Below the pieces are notes generated by a model that had not been told where the DNA came from, did no database searches, and saw nothing but the letters and a program-made list of their open reading frames with translations. The translations under genes were made by a program, and so were the position numbers. Positions 1 through 13,600 of a stretch of DNA of 64,000 nt are shown piece by piece; the stretch's first letter is position 1; each line of letters starts with the position of its first letter. The DNA is from Patiria pectinifera (lineage: Eukaryota; Echinodermata; Asteroidea; Valvatida; Asterinidae), in contig CM057142.1 in the NCBI GenBank assembly GCA_029964075.1, positions 37,574,392 through 37,638,391 on the forward strand. The letters run 5' to 3'.

Positions 1-729
1 GACAGAATATTGTCCAAAAACGTGTCCCTCTCGAATCACCATTTATGTACAGACCAGATGAAGTCCAGGTCAGTTAGCTTGACAGTCAACCAAAAGAGAA
101 AAATACAGACATTTGCAGACACAGACAATGCGGCAACCCAACGGCGCACAGCTTTAAAAAAACATTTTGATTGCATCATCTATAGAGCACTCCACAACAA
201 ATACTGTTCTGTGACCAGGTGGTAAAACAATAAATACATGTAGCAGTAGTTTTAACTTAGTTATGAGCTCTGAATTCAGACTGTGAGAATTAAATTATTT
301 ATAATTTTTATACAGCTTCATTATTTTTAGGACGGTTGTTGGATCATACAAAACATGTACATGTACATTAACCAGTTAACAGATAAACATCTGTTACAAA
401 GAAGCGTCTTGTTTTTTTTTCAACATTTTGCAGCTCGACTATATTTTCACTGACTAGGTCTTCTCTCTTTTTTTTCTTTGTAGTTACAGTCTGTCTGTGT
501 GTTGCAGTTGAAGTTTTGGAAGACAGTGCAATTTACGCAATGTACCACTACACAACTGGAACTGGAAGGATATTATAATATAAGGTAGTTTCTCAACGGC
601 TCCTTTATGTCCTTTTTACTGAGCTACATGTAGAGTGTTCTGTGATAACATGGTTGATATATATATATATTTTTTTTATCTCTAACTCATTTTATTAATA
701 ATTAATACTTATTTCTTGTAATGAAACCA

Positions 730-985
730 AGGATTCCTGAAAAGCACTTTGGGCACTGTAGCTCAAAAACCTGAAGAAACCTGTAGAGAGATGAGAACAA
801 GAAGAAATTACAGTTTTAGAGGGGGGAGGAAAACCCCACAGGAATACCCTCTGGAAAACCCACGTAATTACCGTAGGTGGGGACTGAAAACCCAATCCAC
901 AGGTGGACCGGGGCAGGAATCGCAACCGGGTCACAGCAGTGGAAGGCAAGGAAAGCACCGCGACACCAACCATTTGACTTACTGA
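730..985 (-). repeat. tRNA-derived SINE-like repeat
   Basis: On the minus strand, a tRNA-like head with a degenerate B box (GGTTGCGATTCC) is followed by a body containing ACGTGGGTTTTCC and GTGGGGTTTTCCTCC. These remind me of a widespread family of marine-animal repeats. Assigned from memory of the pattern, not a search. Confidence 0.45.
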
Positions 986-1298
986 CAACCTGGCTTACAA
1001 ATAAATAACATCACAGATATAATTGAGAATTTCAAAAGAAACTATAAATACATGTAAGTCTGCTGTAGGTGCATTCCTCTCATATTAAGATGCTATCGCC
1101 ATATTCATTTGAAACGTTAGTGCGGCGCACTGTATCACCATAAGTGCGGTGTACCCAAACCAATGTGTGCAGACTGTGTCTTTCACTGGCTGTTGAGAGT
1201 AGTCCATGCAAAGTCGACATTCTACAGTTCATAATTTAGCGTCGCCATCAAACTAGTGCATTTTAAGTTGTCTATAATTTTCTTCGTGTTTGCTGCAG

Positions 1299-1332
1299 AA
1301 TCGCAAAGAGTAAATAAGACCACCTTACCAAC
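1299..1332 (+). other. PC: Probable 5' UTR part of the first coding exon
   Basis: A pyrimidine-rich tract ending TGCTGCAG (to 1298) looks like a splice acceptor 34 bases before the start codon. This would mean a separate upstream non-coding exon, which I cannot place. Transcription might instead start locally. No TATA box is obvious here. Confidence 0.35.
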
Positions 1333-1615
1333 ATGCTGAAGGCCCAGGCATCGCGTGCCTTGCAGCTGAGACACCTCCACGGCCGATCAACCACTCAGCC
1401 ATTCAGCCAAGCTGTACTCAACTCAAGATGCTCATCACTCAGTCACTATGTCACAGTCAGGACCGCTGCGAGTCATCGTGGCAGCAGCAGCAGCAGCAGC
1501 GATACCGGTGACTCATCAGCGAGCACAGGCGGGAGAAGCTCTTTCTCAACAGTCTCTCCCGGGAAACACAAAGTGGAAAGGGTACCAATCAATAAAGTCA
1601 TGGTGGCCAATAGGG
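1333..1615 (+). CDS. PC: PC exon 1: mitochondrial presequence and start of biotin carboxylase
   Basis: Residues 1-94. The start is the first ATG of the frame and opens [19 protein letters not shown], rich in Arg, Leu and Ala with no acidic residue for the first 56 positions, as expected of a mitochondrial targeting presequence. A run of six Ser (from residue 51) is written by an AGC trinucleotide repeat, followed by an STG/Ser-rich linker. The exon ends in KVMVANRG, the first strand of the biotin carboxylase fold. The long presequence explains most of the extra length over vertebrate PC. Donor GTAAG at 1616; ends after the first base of a Gly codon. Confidence 0.95.
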
Positions 1616-4600
1616 GTAAGAACCTGGGTTACCATTTCCTTGTTGTAATAAACGAGTTTGGTATTTGCTGCCTAAGTGTGACATCACCACCAAAATGTTC
1701 TCTACTGTTACAGAACATTAGAACCTGAAAATGGTAAAGTTCTGTTTCAGCAGATTGTCACCACACCCGTTAAAACCACAGTTGTGCCTATTTTCGCTTC
1801 ACAGAGGAGATTCAAGCCAGTTATAAAATTTGTGTTCACAGCTGCCATTGCAAAACAGTGTGTTAACGTGGGCCACTGCAGTTTGTGTGATCCACCGTGG
1901 TTGCACCAAGTTGACCTCTGAGTGACATCTCAACTTCGGCAGCATATTGAAACTGTGTTTCTAGTTTTGACAAGTTTCTTTATAGGATGATACATATATT
2001 ACTGAGGTATCCATCAAATAAGAGAATTTTTTTTTCCAAATTAAGTACAAATTTCTGAACTTCGTATTCTGTAATTCATGCTCCAAGTGATGTAATTTCC
2101 ATTATCATTTGAGTTGCATGAAAGACTGCAGACTTAGTTACCGGTGCCCAGGTGGACGTGTGTACCTATCTGCTGAGTTTATTCTTGACAGAATATTGTC
2201 GCATCTTGATGTGCACATGTGCAGTTGTAGTAACGACTGGCTTAAGGCCAGTTCATACTTCACGCCAATGCCAATTCCAAGCGAATTTGACGTCACGAAA
2301 CATTCGCTGCGAAATTTGCCGGAGTTGAAATGTGTTCAGTTGTTGCAAATTCTCAGCGCGAAAACTTGACGTGACATCACAAATTCGCGTTCTCGCTCCG
2401 CTTTTGCCCTGAGTATGAACCGGCCTTAACATGCATTAATATCACTTTTGCGAAGTTGGTTACAAAATAGAGTACCTTTCTTCTTGAAATTTTGACCATT
2501 TTGAAACATGAAATATTAAATTGTTGCATGATTAGGTGCTCAGAATGATGAAAAAATCTCAGCAATGTCAATTTTTTTGTGACAGTCATTTTAGAAATTG
2601 AGTGAGTTTTGATAAATGACAAAAGACTTACTGGCATGAAAATTTTGATTCAGGATGTTTAGGGCAATAGTTAATTGGTTGTAGTGGGGTTAACACTCGT
2701 GTATTTTATACATTTTTTACACAAATGAAAACATTGCTAGTCAGAAAAACTTGTTTACAGGACAAAGAAAAAATGCTTTTAGTTAGGCCAAAAAAAAATA
2801 ATAAGTCGGTCTCTGGTCAGCGCGCGCGTCGATTTTAATCATGCGCGTCAATTTTAATCATGCGCGTCAATCTTTTTTTTTTCCAAAATGTTCCGCGGTA
2901 GCTCCAACAGCGCCCTCTATTGCCGCACCTCCTCAATTTTTTTTACCAAAGAGCACCAAGGAATGGGAAATTGCACCAAGGCAAATGATCGAAAGCACCA
3001 AGGCAAATTATGGAGGACACCAGTGTACATGAGGACACCCAAAAAAGCAAAATACCGGTAGTACCCCACCTTGTCTGTACAATCCAAGCTTGAAGAAAAA
3101 AAAAAGCAAAAAAAAAAAAAAAAAGCCGCATCCCCGCGTCAATTCCGGAACTTTGGTCTGACCAGAGACCGAATAATTTTTTTGTTTGGCCTTAAAAACA
3201 TGTTCCATGGACTCACATGACAAAATGTGTATACCATACCCCTAAAATATGCATTGACCATTTCAGGTGAAATTGCCATCCGTGTTTTCCGTGCCTGCAC
3301 TGAGCTGGGCATAAAGACAGTCGCCATCTACTCACAGCAGGACAAGCGTAACATGCATCGTGGGAAGGCAGACGAGGCGTACTTGGTTGGGGCGGGGCTG
3401 CCTCCAGTACAGGCATACCTGGACATTCCAGATATCATTCGTGTGGCGAGGGTAAGATGGGTTGATTTGATTCTAGATGGAAGGCAATGTAACATTGTAC
3501 TGGTCATTTTTGTATTGGCAAGCTATGTACTGGTACTCTTTGCATGAACAGTACTTGGAGTGCTGTTGTCCAGTGGTTACGATGTGCGACTCATGTGCGT
3601 GACACGTGGGTTCAAACCATGACAGGGAATATGGTGCTTGTGTTCTTGGGCAAGCCAGTTTACCACAACTGTCTCTTTCCACCGAGGAGCATAAATGGGT
3701 ACCTGTAAAGGAAGAGACCAGAATGCGCTGATCTCAAGCTGCTGTGAAAAAAAATGGTCTCATGGCCTGTTGAACAGGGGTACTAATTGTGAAGCACTTT
3801 GAAAACTGTGATATAAAGCGCTATATAAGCACCACTTTTATGTTATGGTATTTTAGTGATAACTACGGTACGTTTGAAAGCCTAATACCAGTGGGTAGTG
3901 CTTGTATAGCTCTAAGTACACATGACAATTTTATTCATGTTATTCTGAATGTGTGCTAACCTGTAGCATGCCGTCAGGCACTGCTGGCAATACATTCAAA
4001 TGTCCTTTCCAATGGTCTCCCAACTCTCCCTTTGTATTAGGGGGTACCTGTGCACAAACCCGTAGTACTAAGATTTCATGGATTCTCCAAGTGACCTAAA
4101 CCGTAACCATCCAAACCTCCAAAATCCATCACTCTTTTTTTTTTTAATGGTTTCAGGGCTGCATACAGCCCAGCCAAAGTGTATGTTACACAGGCCTGGT
4201 TGTGCCCATCCCTCATAGCTATTATTTTGGGAGAAAGAACTGAGCACAACAAGCATGCTACCAAAATTATGCATGCAGGCACCAAATACCAAAAAACACT
4301 ATGAGTGCTGTGCCCACTTGTATGCTGAAGTACTGCATACTACAGTTTACTACCAGTAGTATTTTGTAGCTTTAGGTTAGGTTAGGGTAAATACAAGTGA
4401 AGCTGATTGTCATTGCATTAGTAAAATACCTTGCGTGTTCTCTTACTATGTACATGCGTGTGATACGTGTTTGAAGTAAAAGTTGTTGCCTGTTTTCACA
4501 GGAGAACGATGTGGAAGCAATCCATCCGGGCTACGGCTTCCTGTCTGAGAGGGCAGACTTCGCCCAGGCAGTCCTAGACGCCGGTATCCGGTTCATTGGT

Positions 4601-7600
4601 CCCACACCAGAAGTCGTGCACAAGATGGGGGACAAGGTTGAGGCTCGTGCAATCGCTATTGCTGCAGGTATGGCATCGCCTTAGGGATTTGGAGGGTTCA
4701 TTGGACTCAGTGTATAAAGACTGATCCATTTAGCTCTTCCTGTGGTGTTTTGGCCAATCACAGCCATGATTAGTGTCCGACATGCGCGCACAGGTGTATG
4801 ATGTGTGTAACTGGAACATGCAATGTGGCATTGGAGGGGTGCAAGTGTTGTTGCCTACATGCACAGTGGGTGGGGCATAATGTATCAATCTATGATGCCC
4901 TCAGTGGTACAAGTCCAAACATAAATGTAACTTATATAAACAAGAGACTGAAGTGTATTCTTCTGACATGATGATGCTACGGGTGTGGGCACATTTAATT
5001 GACAGTTGGTCCTGCACATTCTGAACCATTCAGAAATGCAAACCAGCATGCTCATAGGCAAAGTTGCCATTTAAAGCTACTTGATGGAGTCCATCCATTC
5101 AGGAAATTCTCTGAAGATTTGGTAGTAGCAAGCGTTTCCTGGTAATTGCAAATAATCCTTTGTGGCTTAAATGAGATAAAAAGGAAAAAGGTACCTTTTT
5201 TTGGTGACTACCACATTTGTGGGAATGTTATTATCAGATAATTCATACTCCGTTACATTGTCTCTGTTTTATTCCCAGGTGTTCCTGTAGTCCCAGGCAC
5301 TGATGGACCAGTGAAAACTAAGGAAGATGTCAAGACATTCGTAGAGGAGTTTGGCCTTCCCATCATGCTCAAGGCTGCGTATGGAGGAGGCGGTAGGGGC
5401 ATGCGGGTAGTCAGAAATATGGAGGTGAGTGAACATGTCGGTCAGATACTATTAGTGCGCAAACTGTAACCATTGTGAAATTGTCATACTCCAACGAAAC
5501 ACTGTAGACACAAACAGAAAAAGTGCACATGCTTAAATCAAGAGACATATGTGAGACGTTCTGGCAAAATGAGACAGAACTGGGCAGAGGTCGAAATGAG
5601 GGTTTGCGGGTATTAGAAAAAGGAACAAAATTGCCCTTGCAATACGATTTGTTGCACTTCAATCGGATATTTCGTTGACAAGTTATGGCTGTTTAAAGTT
5701 TGCATTTGTCGACATGTCAAAAAAGTAAAACTACTGAGAAAAAGGCCTTTGAAGTTTCAAGTTTTGTAGTCGTGAAAATAAAACACCAACTGCTTTTCCT
5801 TAAAAACACTTTTGTTTCACGATTTTTATCCTATTTCTTTAAAATATGTGCAGTAGACGAGTCAAAGATTACAATTTCCATAAATCGGAAAATCGGAAAA
5901 AAAATCACCTTGAATTTTTTTGTCCATTTTTCTCCTCTACGGCCTGTGCCTAGTTTCATCTCATTTTGCCAGAACACCTGACATATATTTATATCTGTGA
6001 CTTTTTAGGTGTTTAAATAAGGCCAAAAAAAAAAGAAGTCGGTCTCTGGTCAGCGCGCGCGTCGATTTTAATCATGCGCGTCAATCGTTTTTTTTTTTCT
6101 TTATTTTTTCAAGGATGTGGAAGAGAATTTTGAACGTGCCTCATCTGAAGCCCTTGCAGCCTTTGGTGATGGGTCCATGTTCATCGAGCGATTCATCGAG
6201 CGACCCAGACATATTGAGGTGCAGATTCTTGGTGAGTGCGTACTGCTCCCTTTGCAATATCAAACAATTGAATATAATCTCTAGCTCAGCAACAGTCAGT
6301 TATTGTGGTTGATTGTACAGTAAGGTGGGCCTGGGTGGGTCTGAACACAGAGCATAATCATGGCTCATATGGGCCTCTGTGCACAAGTACCCCCCTCAAC
6401 GGTTTCAAAGGGAGAATTGGGGGAGACAACTGGGAGGGACATTCAAGGCGGACCGAGACTGAGACCAAGACCGATATGGTTTGAGACCGAGACCGAGACC
6501 GCTGATAATAAATAACAATAATCTAAATGAAAAACAAGACACATAATTACGGTTGTAAGGTGTAACCTTTTTATTATGTTGTTAAGAATCACCATCTCGC
6601 TGTATGTTTGCACTGTACATGTACATATACATGTATGTACACACACGTTGACTCCAGATCAATTGATTTGCTTCGCTGCATGACTGGTACTTCTGCAGCT
6701 TTACATGTACTTTAGGGACTTTCCAACGTGCTGTCCGAACCAACCACGATACTACAATTCGAAACAATGTTGACATGATCTACGGGCTAGCAAATGTTTT
6801 AACTATCGATACTGAACAAAGTGAACACAAAGTAATTGATCAAGCTGTAAATGCTACATATTGCGGGTCTCGACTCGAGACCAGCCAAAATATGGAGACC
6901 AAATATGCCAAAGAGGACCGAGACCAAGACCGAGACCACAGCTCCCGAGACCAGCAAAAAGTGGTACCGAGACCGGTCTCGAGACCTACAACACTGCCGT
7001 GAACATGCTTTAGTGATTTCAAATGTAATCACTGCATTCACCACACAGCTGAGCAGACAAAATAATCAAAATAGTGAAAAAGTTTGAAACTTCAATATAT
7101 CTAAACTGGTGTTTGGAACCTGAAGCTGTCATGGTAGTGGTGTAGCAACATTGACAACACACTGGAGATTGAGAACTGTTTCAGCAGTAAAAGTTGCGTT
7201 AATATTTGTGACCATAACCGAAGTTAGAATGCAGTTGGCTGTCAGAAAGAGTGTTAACTTTATTTGGAACTTGTACCTTAAAGTTTTAAGATATTCCTGG
7301 AACTAAGCTGTGGGAGGTTGCTTATCAGGGCACAGTTTGATTGCTCTGCTTATCCTTGGCAAAAAATCTTAGCTTACTGAAGCAGAAAATTCTATGCTTA
7401 AAGTGTATTTCACAGGTTAACGAGGAATTTTGGCTAATGCACACATGTACATCCTGTAAGTAAGGATTATGTTCTTACAGGGTTAACACACAGATTTTCT
7501 GCTTTCGAATGTAGCTGCAGAATTCTGTGGTTAGCAGAGCCATGAAATTGGGCCCAAATTGCAAGGCAAACACTTGAGACTCTTTCCTTACATTATTTGC

Positions 7601-10600
7601 AGCATGAACCAGCAATCACATCATTTTTTAAATAAACATGTCCTTCCCCTCAGGCGACAAATACGGCAATGTTATTCATCTGTACGAGCGGGACTGCTCA
7701 GTTCAGCGCCGCCACCAGAAACTAATCGAGATTGCACCGGCCCCTCTGTTGGATCCCGAGATGCGAGCTCGCATAACTGCCGATGCCGTCAAGCTGGCCA
7801 ATCACGTGGGATACGAGAACGCCGGTACGGTGGAGTTTCTGCTGGATCAGGACGGACGACATTACTTCATAGAGGTCAATGCCAGGCTGCAGGTGGAGCA
7901 CACTGTAACGGAGGAGGTGACAGGGTGAGTGTTGGCACAAGGGAAGAATGCCAATTAACCTTAACCTTAACCGCCCTGAATCCTTCAAAATCCTCTTTGC
8001 CAAAGTGGAGGAATTTGGAGGATTGAGGTCACATGGCAAAAGTGCGTTACTGATCTCGTAGGATGCACTTTGTCAAGGTCTTGGGCCAGACCTTATGTTG
8101 TTGGTAAAGCTGGTACATACACTGTTAATACACGAGCAGTTGAAAATGACTGCGCAGGTTGATTACTAATTTGGATTTTGAAAAGTTGGCAGCTATGCTT
8201 TTTGTTTTTATCTGTGTCGAATCCTTGCCACATACAAGATTACTCCAAATACACATCTACCAACTATCCCATAACTGTTCCGATGTGCACATGGTCACAT
8301 ATTTACTCCTTCTTTCCCCCAGGATTGATTTGGTGCAATCCCAGATCAAGATTGCTGAGGGCAGCTCCCTGCCTGACTTGGGCCTAGCTCAAGATGATGT
8401 GAAGATCCAGTGTAGTGCTATGCAGTGTAGAATAACCACGGAAGACCCTGCTAAGAATTTCCAGCCCGACATGGGAAGAATTGAGGTAAGACTTGTTCCA
8501 GGTAAGCGGTAAGAGTAAAATTATTGTGGAATTCTAATTTTCTGAAGAATCCTTATACAGCGAAATTTGAACTATTTCAATTTTTTGTTTGTTCATAAAT
8601 TCCAATACATTGTATAAAAACTGTTTGTATTGTGTACAGAACCCAAGCCCATTTGTTGTTGAGCTCGCTCTGGTCAGAACTTGTGCTGGTTGAACCTGTG
8701 GCCTACTTTTAAGTAGTATTGTGCATTGTGTCGGGTTGACCAGGCCAAACCGACCCGAAACAGTATAGATATAAACTGAACCTGAACCGAAACCGATCTG
8801 ATTTCCCCAAATCCAATCCGACCCGACCCGACAAAAATGAAGCACAAACCGACCCGACCCGACCCGACCCGACAAAAATGAAGCACAAACCGACCCGAAC
8901 TTACCTGAAACCAAACTTTTCCTATTTTTTTACTCTCTAGGAGGGGGAAGGGGGGGGGTCCAGAAAAAAAGAGTATGCTCGTGAAAAATGATGACAAAAA
9001 TGGATGGCCCCTTACTGACACTGCTCATGTCAATCTGTGTAGGTGTTCCGTAGCGGTGAGGGCATGGGCATCAGGATCGACAGTGCCTCGGCATTTGCTG
9101 GTGCCTGGGTCTCGCCCCACTATGACTCCCTCCTTGTCAAGATCATCGCTAGCTCTCGGGATCATCAGAGCGCCGTGGCTAAGATGCTGCGATCCCTGGC
9201 CGAGTTCCGTATCAGGGGTGTCAAGGTAGGTGAATTCAGTTGGGGGTTTAGCCCAAACAAAGGCAGACCCATTCTCAACGGGGTAGGTAGTCTTGGCCCA
9301 AGAAATCAATTGCCATGGTTGCATTGTGGTAGCGTGCCCTTGCACAATTGTTTTTTTTTACTGTCTCACACTAAGGTCTTGGGAAATTTGCGACAATGGG
9401 GGCGTGGCCATTTTATGTAAATTTGACCGTTGGTGAAATATTAATATCTTCGAACAAAACGGAAGCTTCCAATTTGCATGTAATAAGCGATGTATGTAGC
9501 ACATATGTTTACAACCGTCGCGCGATTGTGAGCGCGCGACTGACTAGAAACCATTTCCCGATCTCTGATTGGTTACCAAGGAAAGCCTAGGGAAAAAAAT
9601 AAAGAAACAGTTAAACGGCTACAGATGTCGCAAGACATTTGTGCGGGCAGGCGCGCTAGTCCAATCATGCTGTTAGATGTGCACGATCCGCTATCGATCA
9701 CTTGCATCTTGGGCCAAGACTAGGGGTTGGGGGTGTTCCATGTGGCTGGCTGGCCATTGTAAATATGAAAGGGAAGGGGCCCGTGTTGATGCAGTGGGGT
9801 GGTCTCTCTTAATACATGTATTTCAAGAAACCCTGGAGGAAATAGTAGTGTGGTAGAGCAGTTTTAAACATCAGGTTTAAAACCGGTTGGGGAACTGGTC
9901 GCTGATAATGGCCTGAGCCGAAGCTCATTCCAAAATACGTTTTAGATAAATTAAAAAACTGGGAAAAAGCTGACCAAATTTTGACAATGTTTTCTTCAAC
10001 CACCTTACTCCATATATCAGGCATGCAACTTTTCCTGGGATCTGCTGATTTCCTTGTTTTTAACTTCTTATGAATGCCATTACAAATTAAAATTTACCGT
10101 ACAAAGTCTTGTGTGGTTTGTAATTTCCTCGTTTTTTTCCTAAAGTCCCAGTTGCATGCCTGATATATGTTCGTGTTCAGGCCTGCAGGCCACCTCTATG
10201 GTGTGCATCGCCTGTGCGCGAGGTGTACTGATCAAAGTCTTGTACGGAGATCATTGCAGTGGTTCTCAAGCCATCGGTTGTCGTGGGTGTGCGTGTGTGC
10301 TGCACGTACTGTGCGCATGTGGTGCAGAGCGTATCGTCCCGCGACTGGTTTTAAACGTCACTGACTGGTGTTTTAAAGATGGTTTAACAACACCCACGGA
10401 CTTTCAACCAAATTGGCTAAGGCACTCGTGAATGTGAAATAAATAAATGAGAAAATGATTGAATCCTTCATTTCGTAATGACCAAAACCTTGGAACTGGC
10501 ACTTGCGATGTTCGGTAACAAGTGGCTGTTGTTATTGTCATCGTTATCGTCACTTGGCTTCTGTGAAGGCAGTCATGGTTTTTTGTTTAAAGTGTTGGAA

Positions 10601-13600
10601 CTCTGCATTGAAATTCCAACATCAAACATGCATTCACCTTCTCTAGTCTACCAGTTGTCGGATATAAATATTGAACATGGTGGGTGTCCAGGATTTCATA
10701 TTTTCCATAAGTGGGGAGAAAGAAAAAATATGCTTTTGTTGATTAATGAAAATATCGGTCTTTTCTGTTCTTTCCCCCACAGACAAACATTCCCTTTTTG
10801 CAGAATGTTCTGACCCATCCACAGTTTGTCACAGGCCGGGTGGACACCTACTTCATTGACGACAATCCAGCGCTGACCACGCAATTCAAGCGTAGTCAGA
10901 ACAGGGCCCAGAAGCTACTCCACTACTTTGCCAACTTACTGGTGAATGGACCGTCCACTCCACTGGCCACTGGGCTCAGACCAGCGGCAGGGGAGGCCCC
11001 CATACCCCAGCTGCCCTTTGGTAAGCCACAAATCTGAAAATAACCAATCTACCAAAGTCTATTTGTGATGTTTTATTTAAAAAAAAAAAATCTTCATCCT
11101 AAAGTTTGAACAACTGATCAGTTATTCCCGACTGCAGCAGTTTTCACGAAAAAGGATCGCACAACAAGTTAGTTGCGTTACTGTGCAATATACATGCCCT
11201 GGTCTACACTGCGTTGTGAGGAATTTTTTTATTGTTTACTGGAAAATTAGGACAGAGTTATGGGGACTATGCGGATTGGAACAGGGACAATCTTACCACT
11301 GCTGTTTGCATACGATTGCAAATCAGTCATGAAACAGCTGTTGAGCTCTGCCTGTCATGACAATTCTTTGTATTACTTTCTTAAGAATCAGGCGGCAACT
11401 TTCACAATTCTGTCATCAGTTGTAAGCCATTTGCAAGTAGTAGTTCGAATCATGTCTGGCATTTGGAAATATATTGATCACACTCAGCACTGTCAAATTT
11501 GAATTTTCAAAATGTATACATTCTTACTGGGCACTTCCGTGGTCATGGGAACACAACCTTCCTTCAATTCAATTCAGTCTTGAACCTCCTTCTTGATTTG
11601 GTATTAAGTATACTTGAAATATCCTCATATTTTTATAAATTTTAGAAAGGAGCAAGCAAATACTAGCTAAGAATATTCCATCAGAATTGTGTAAGTAAAC
11701 TATGCATTTGTCGACAGTAACCCGAGTGACGGTATTGCAAGACCTTCCTCTTCTGCTTTGTTAATTAATGCTGAAGTTGCTTTTCATTTTCTTTCACCCT
11801 AATTTGTTGATAATCGGAAGATGCTGGGTAACGTTATTTCTGTTCCGAGGAAAGTTTGGACTTGCATCATGCTCTTCAGTTTATCAGAACAGTTTCATCG
11901 TTAAAATAAGAGATGTTCAACTATTTTTAATACCATGGCTTTTTTCCATCAAAAAAAAAAATATCGAAACAGCAAGATGAACTGATATACAGGGTGGATA
12001 AAAAAAACACGAAACCGAGATATTATTGCTAATTGGAACAGAAGTTTTCTCTGTTAGGGTTGAATCTCCTCTTTAAAACGACACCCTGATCATGTCCTTA
12101 CATTCACAGTTGACTGAGCAGTGACCAATTTCATGAAAGGGTCTATTTAGAGACTTTTCATGGTGAAATCTCTTTTTCCCCCACCTGCCTTGATTGGCAA
12201 CCATAGCCTTTCGCTCTGTGACAATTGACACAACAAAAACCACAATTGAAAAGTGGCGCAATTCTCTAAATAGACCCTTTCATAAAATTGGTCACTGCTC
12301 AGTCAACCGTGAATGTAATGACATGACCAGGGTGTCATTTTAAAGAGGAGATTCAACCCTAATAGAAGATATCTCCCATTGATTCACATAGCAATAATAT
12401 CTCGGTTTCGTTTTTTTGGGTTTTTTTTCCCACCCTGTATTAATAAGTGCATGCGAAAAGCTGTTTCACACGCAAGGAACGGAGGCATGCAGAACGGGAG
12501 GAGCCAATGTACACACATGCAAACGGTCATGGTTTTTTGGGTGTTGAGCCTAAAATCTACAGCATAGTCAAGACGGTGGCAATAAAAGATTGCCAAAAAG
12601 TGGAATGCAAGGACGTGTTAAGGCAGATAATTAATGTCTGCTGTGTCTTCTTTACACATTACTTTCCTTGGGGCCTGTAAGCTTGGTCGGCTAATTTGCA
12701 TTGCTTAACAAAGGGTCTTTGTTATGCTAATATTACTACCATCTGCTGAGACAACAGCAGATCAGTAAGCAGACCTGAAGCCAGTCTGCCTTGTCCACCT
12801 GATCTATCTTCCTGCAGTATACTTAAGTGAATCTCAACCACTGATCTCCATATAAATGTCCGGATAGCCCATTGGCTGTTAGAAGTGAAGTCACCGTCCG
12901 CCATATTGCCACTCCAAGAACAATAGATTTGTAAAGAAAGATATTTAATCAACAAATTATTACTTTTTGTTTTCCAAAAATAGTAAAATGGAAAAAAAAA
13001 AAAATTTTTATGTACAAAATTCTGTTCAGAAAAAAGAAGTTTTAGATACTTTTAAACAACCAAAGTTTAATTATTTTGAACAATGGGAGAAGTTGAGACT
13101 GGTTCCCTCCCCACATTGGAATGGAAGGAACGGGAACCAGTGGGTAGCTTCACTTATTTTACACCTTGGAATGGCCAATGGAGATCTCGAATAAAAGCTA
13201 TGGGGTTTGCTGAATTTTCAACATGCATTGTTCAGTGTGGAAATTTGCATAACAAAAAATGCATAGCCATGTGACTGCCTCGTTAACATGAGTCAGAGAG
13301 TAATCCATTTGCGAGTTAACTTTGAATAATATCTGGAATGCTGACTGAATCCAATGCTTTGCACGTTTTAACTTTGCATTCTCCCAACCAAAGAGACTGT
13401 TACTATATCACTTGATTCGAGGCAAGCCTTATGCTAGCAACCCCCAGCTCCGGCATGGTCTGGTGTCTGTGTGCCATTCTAATCTATTTTGAGTAATGTA
13501 TTGGTGCTGAGCGTCTCTTACGTAACTATGCAAGAGCTTGCCCCGAATCATGTGATATAGCAACAGTGTCTTTGGTCGGGAGAAATCAAAGTTGAAATGT

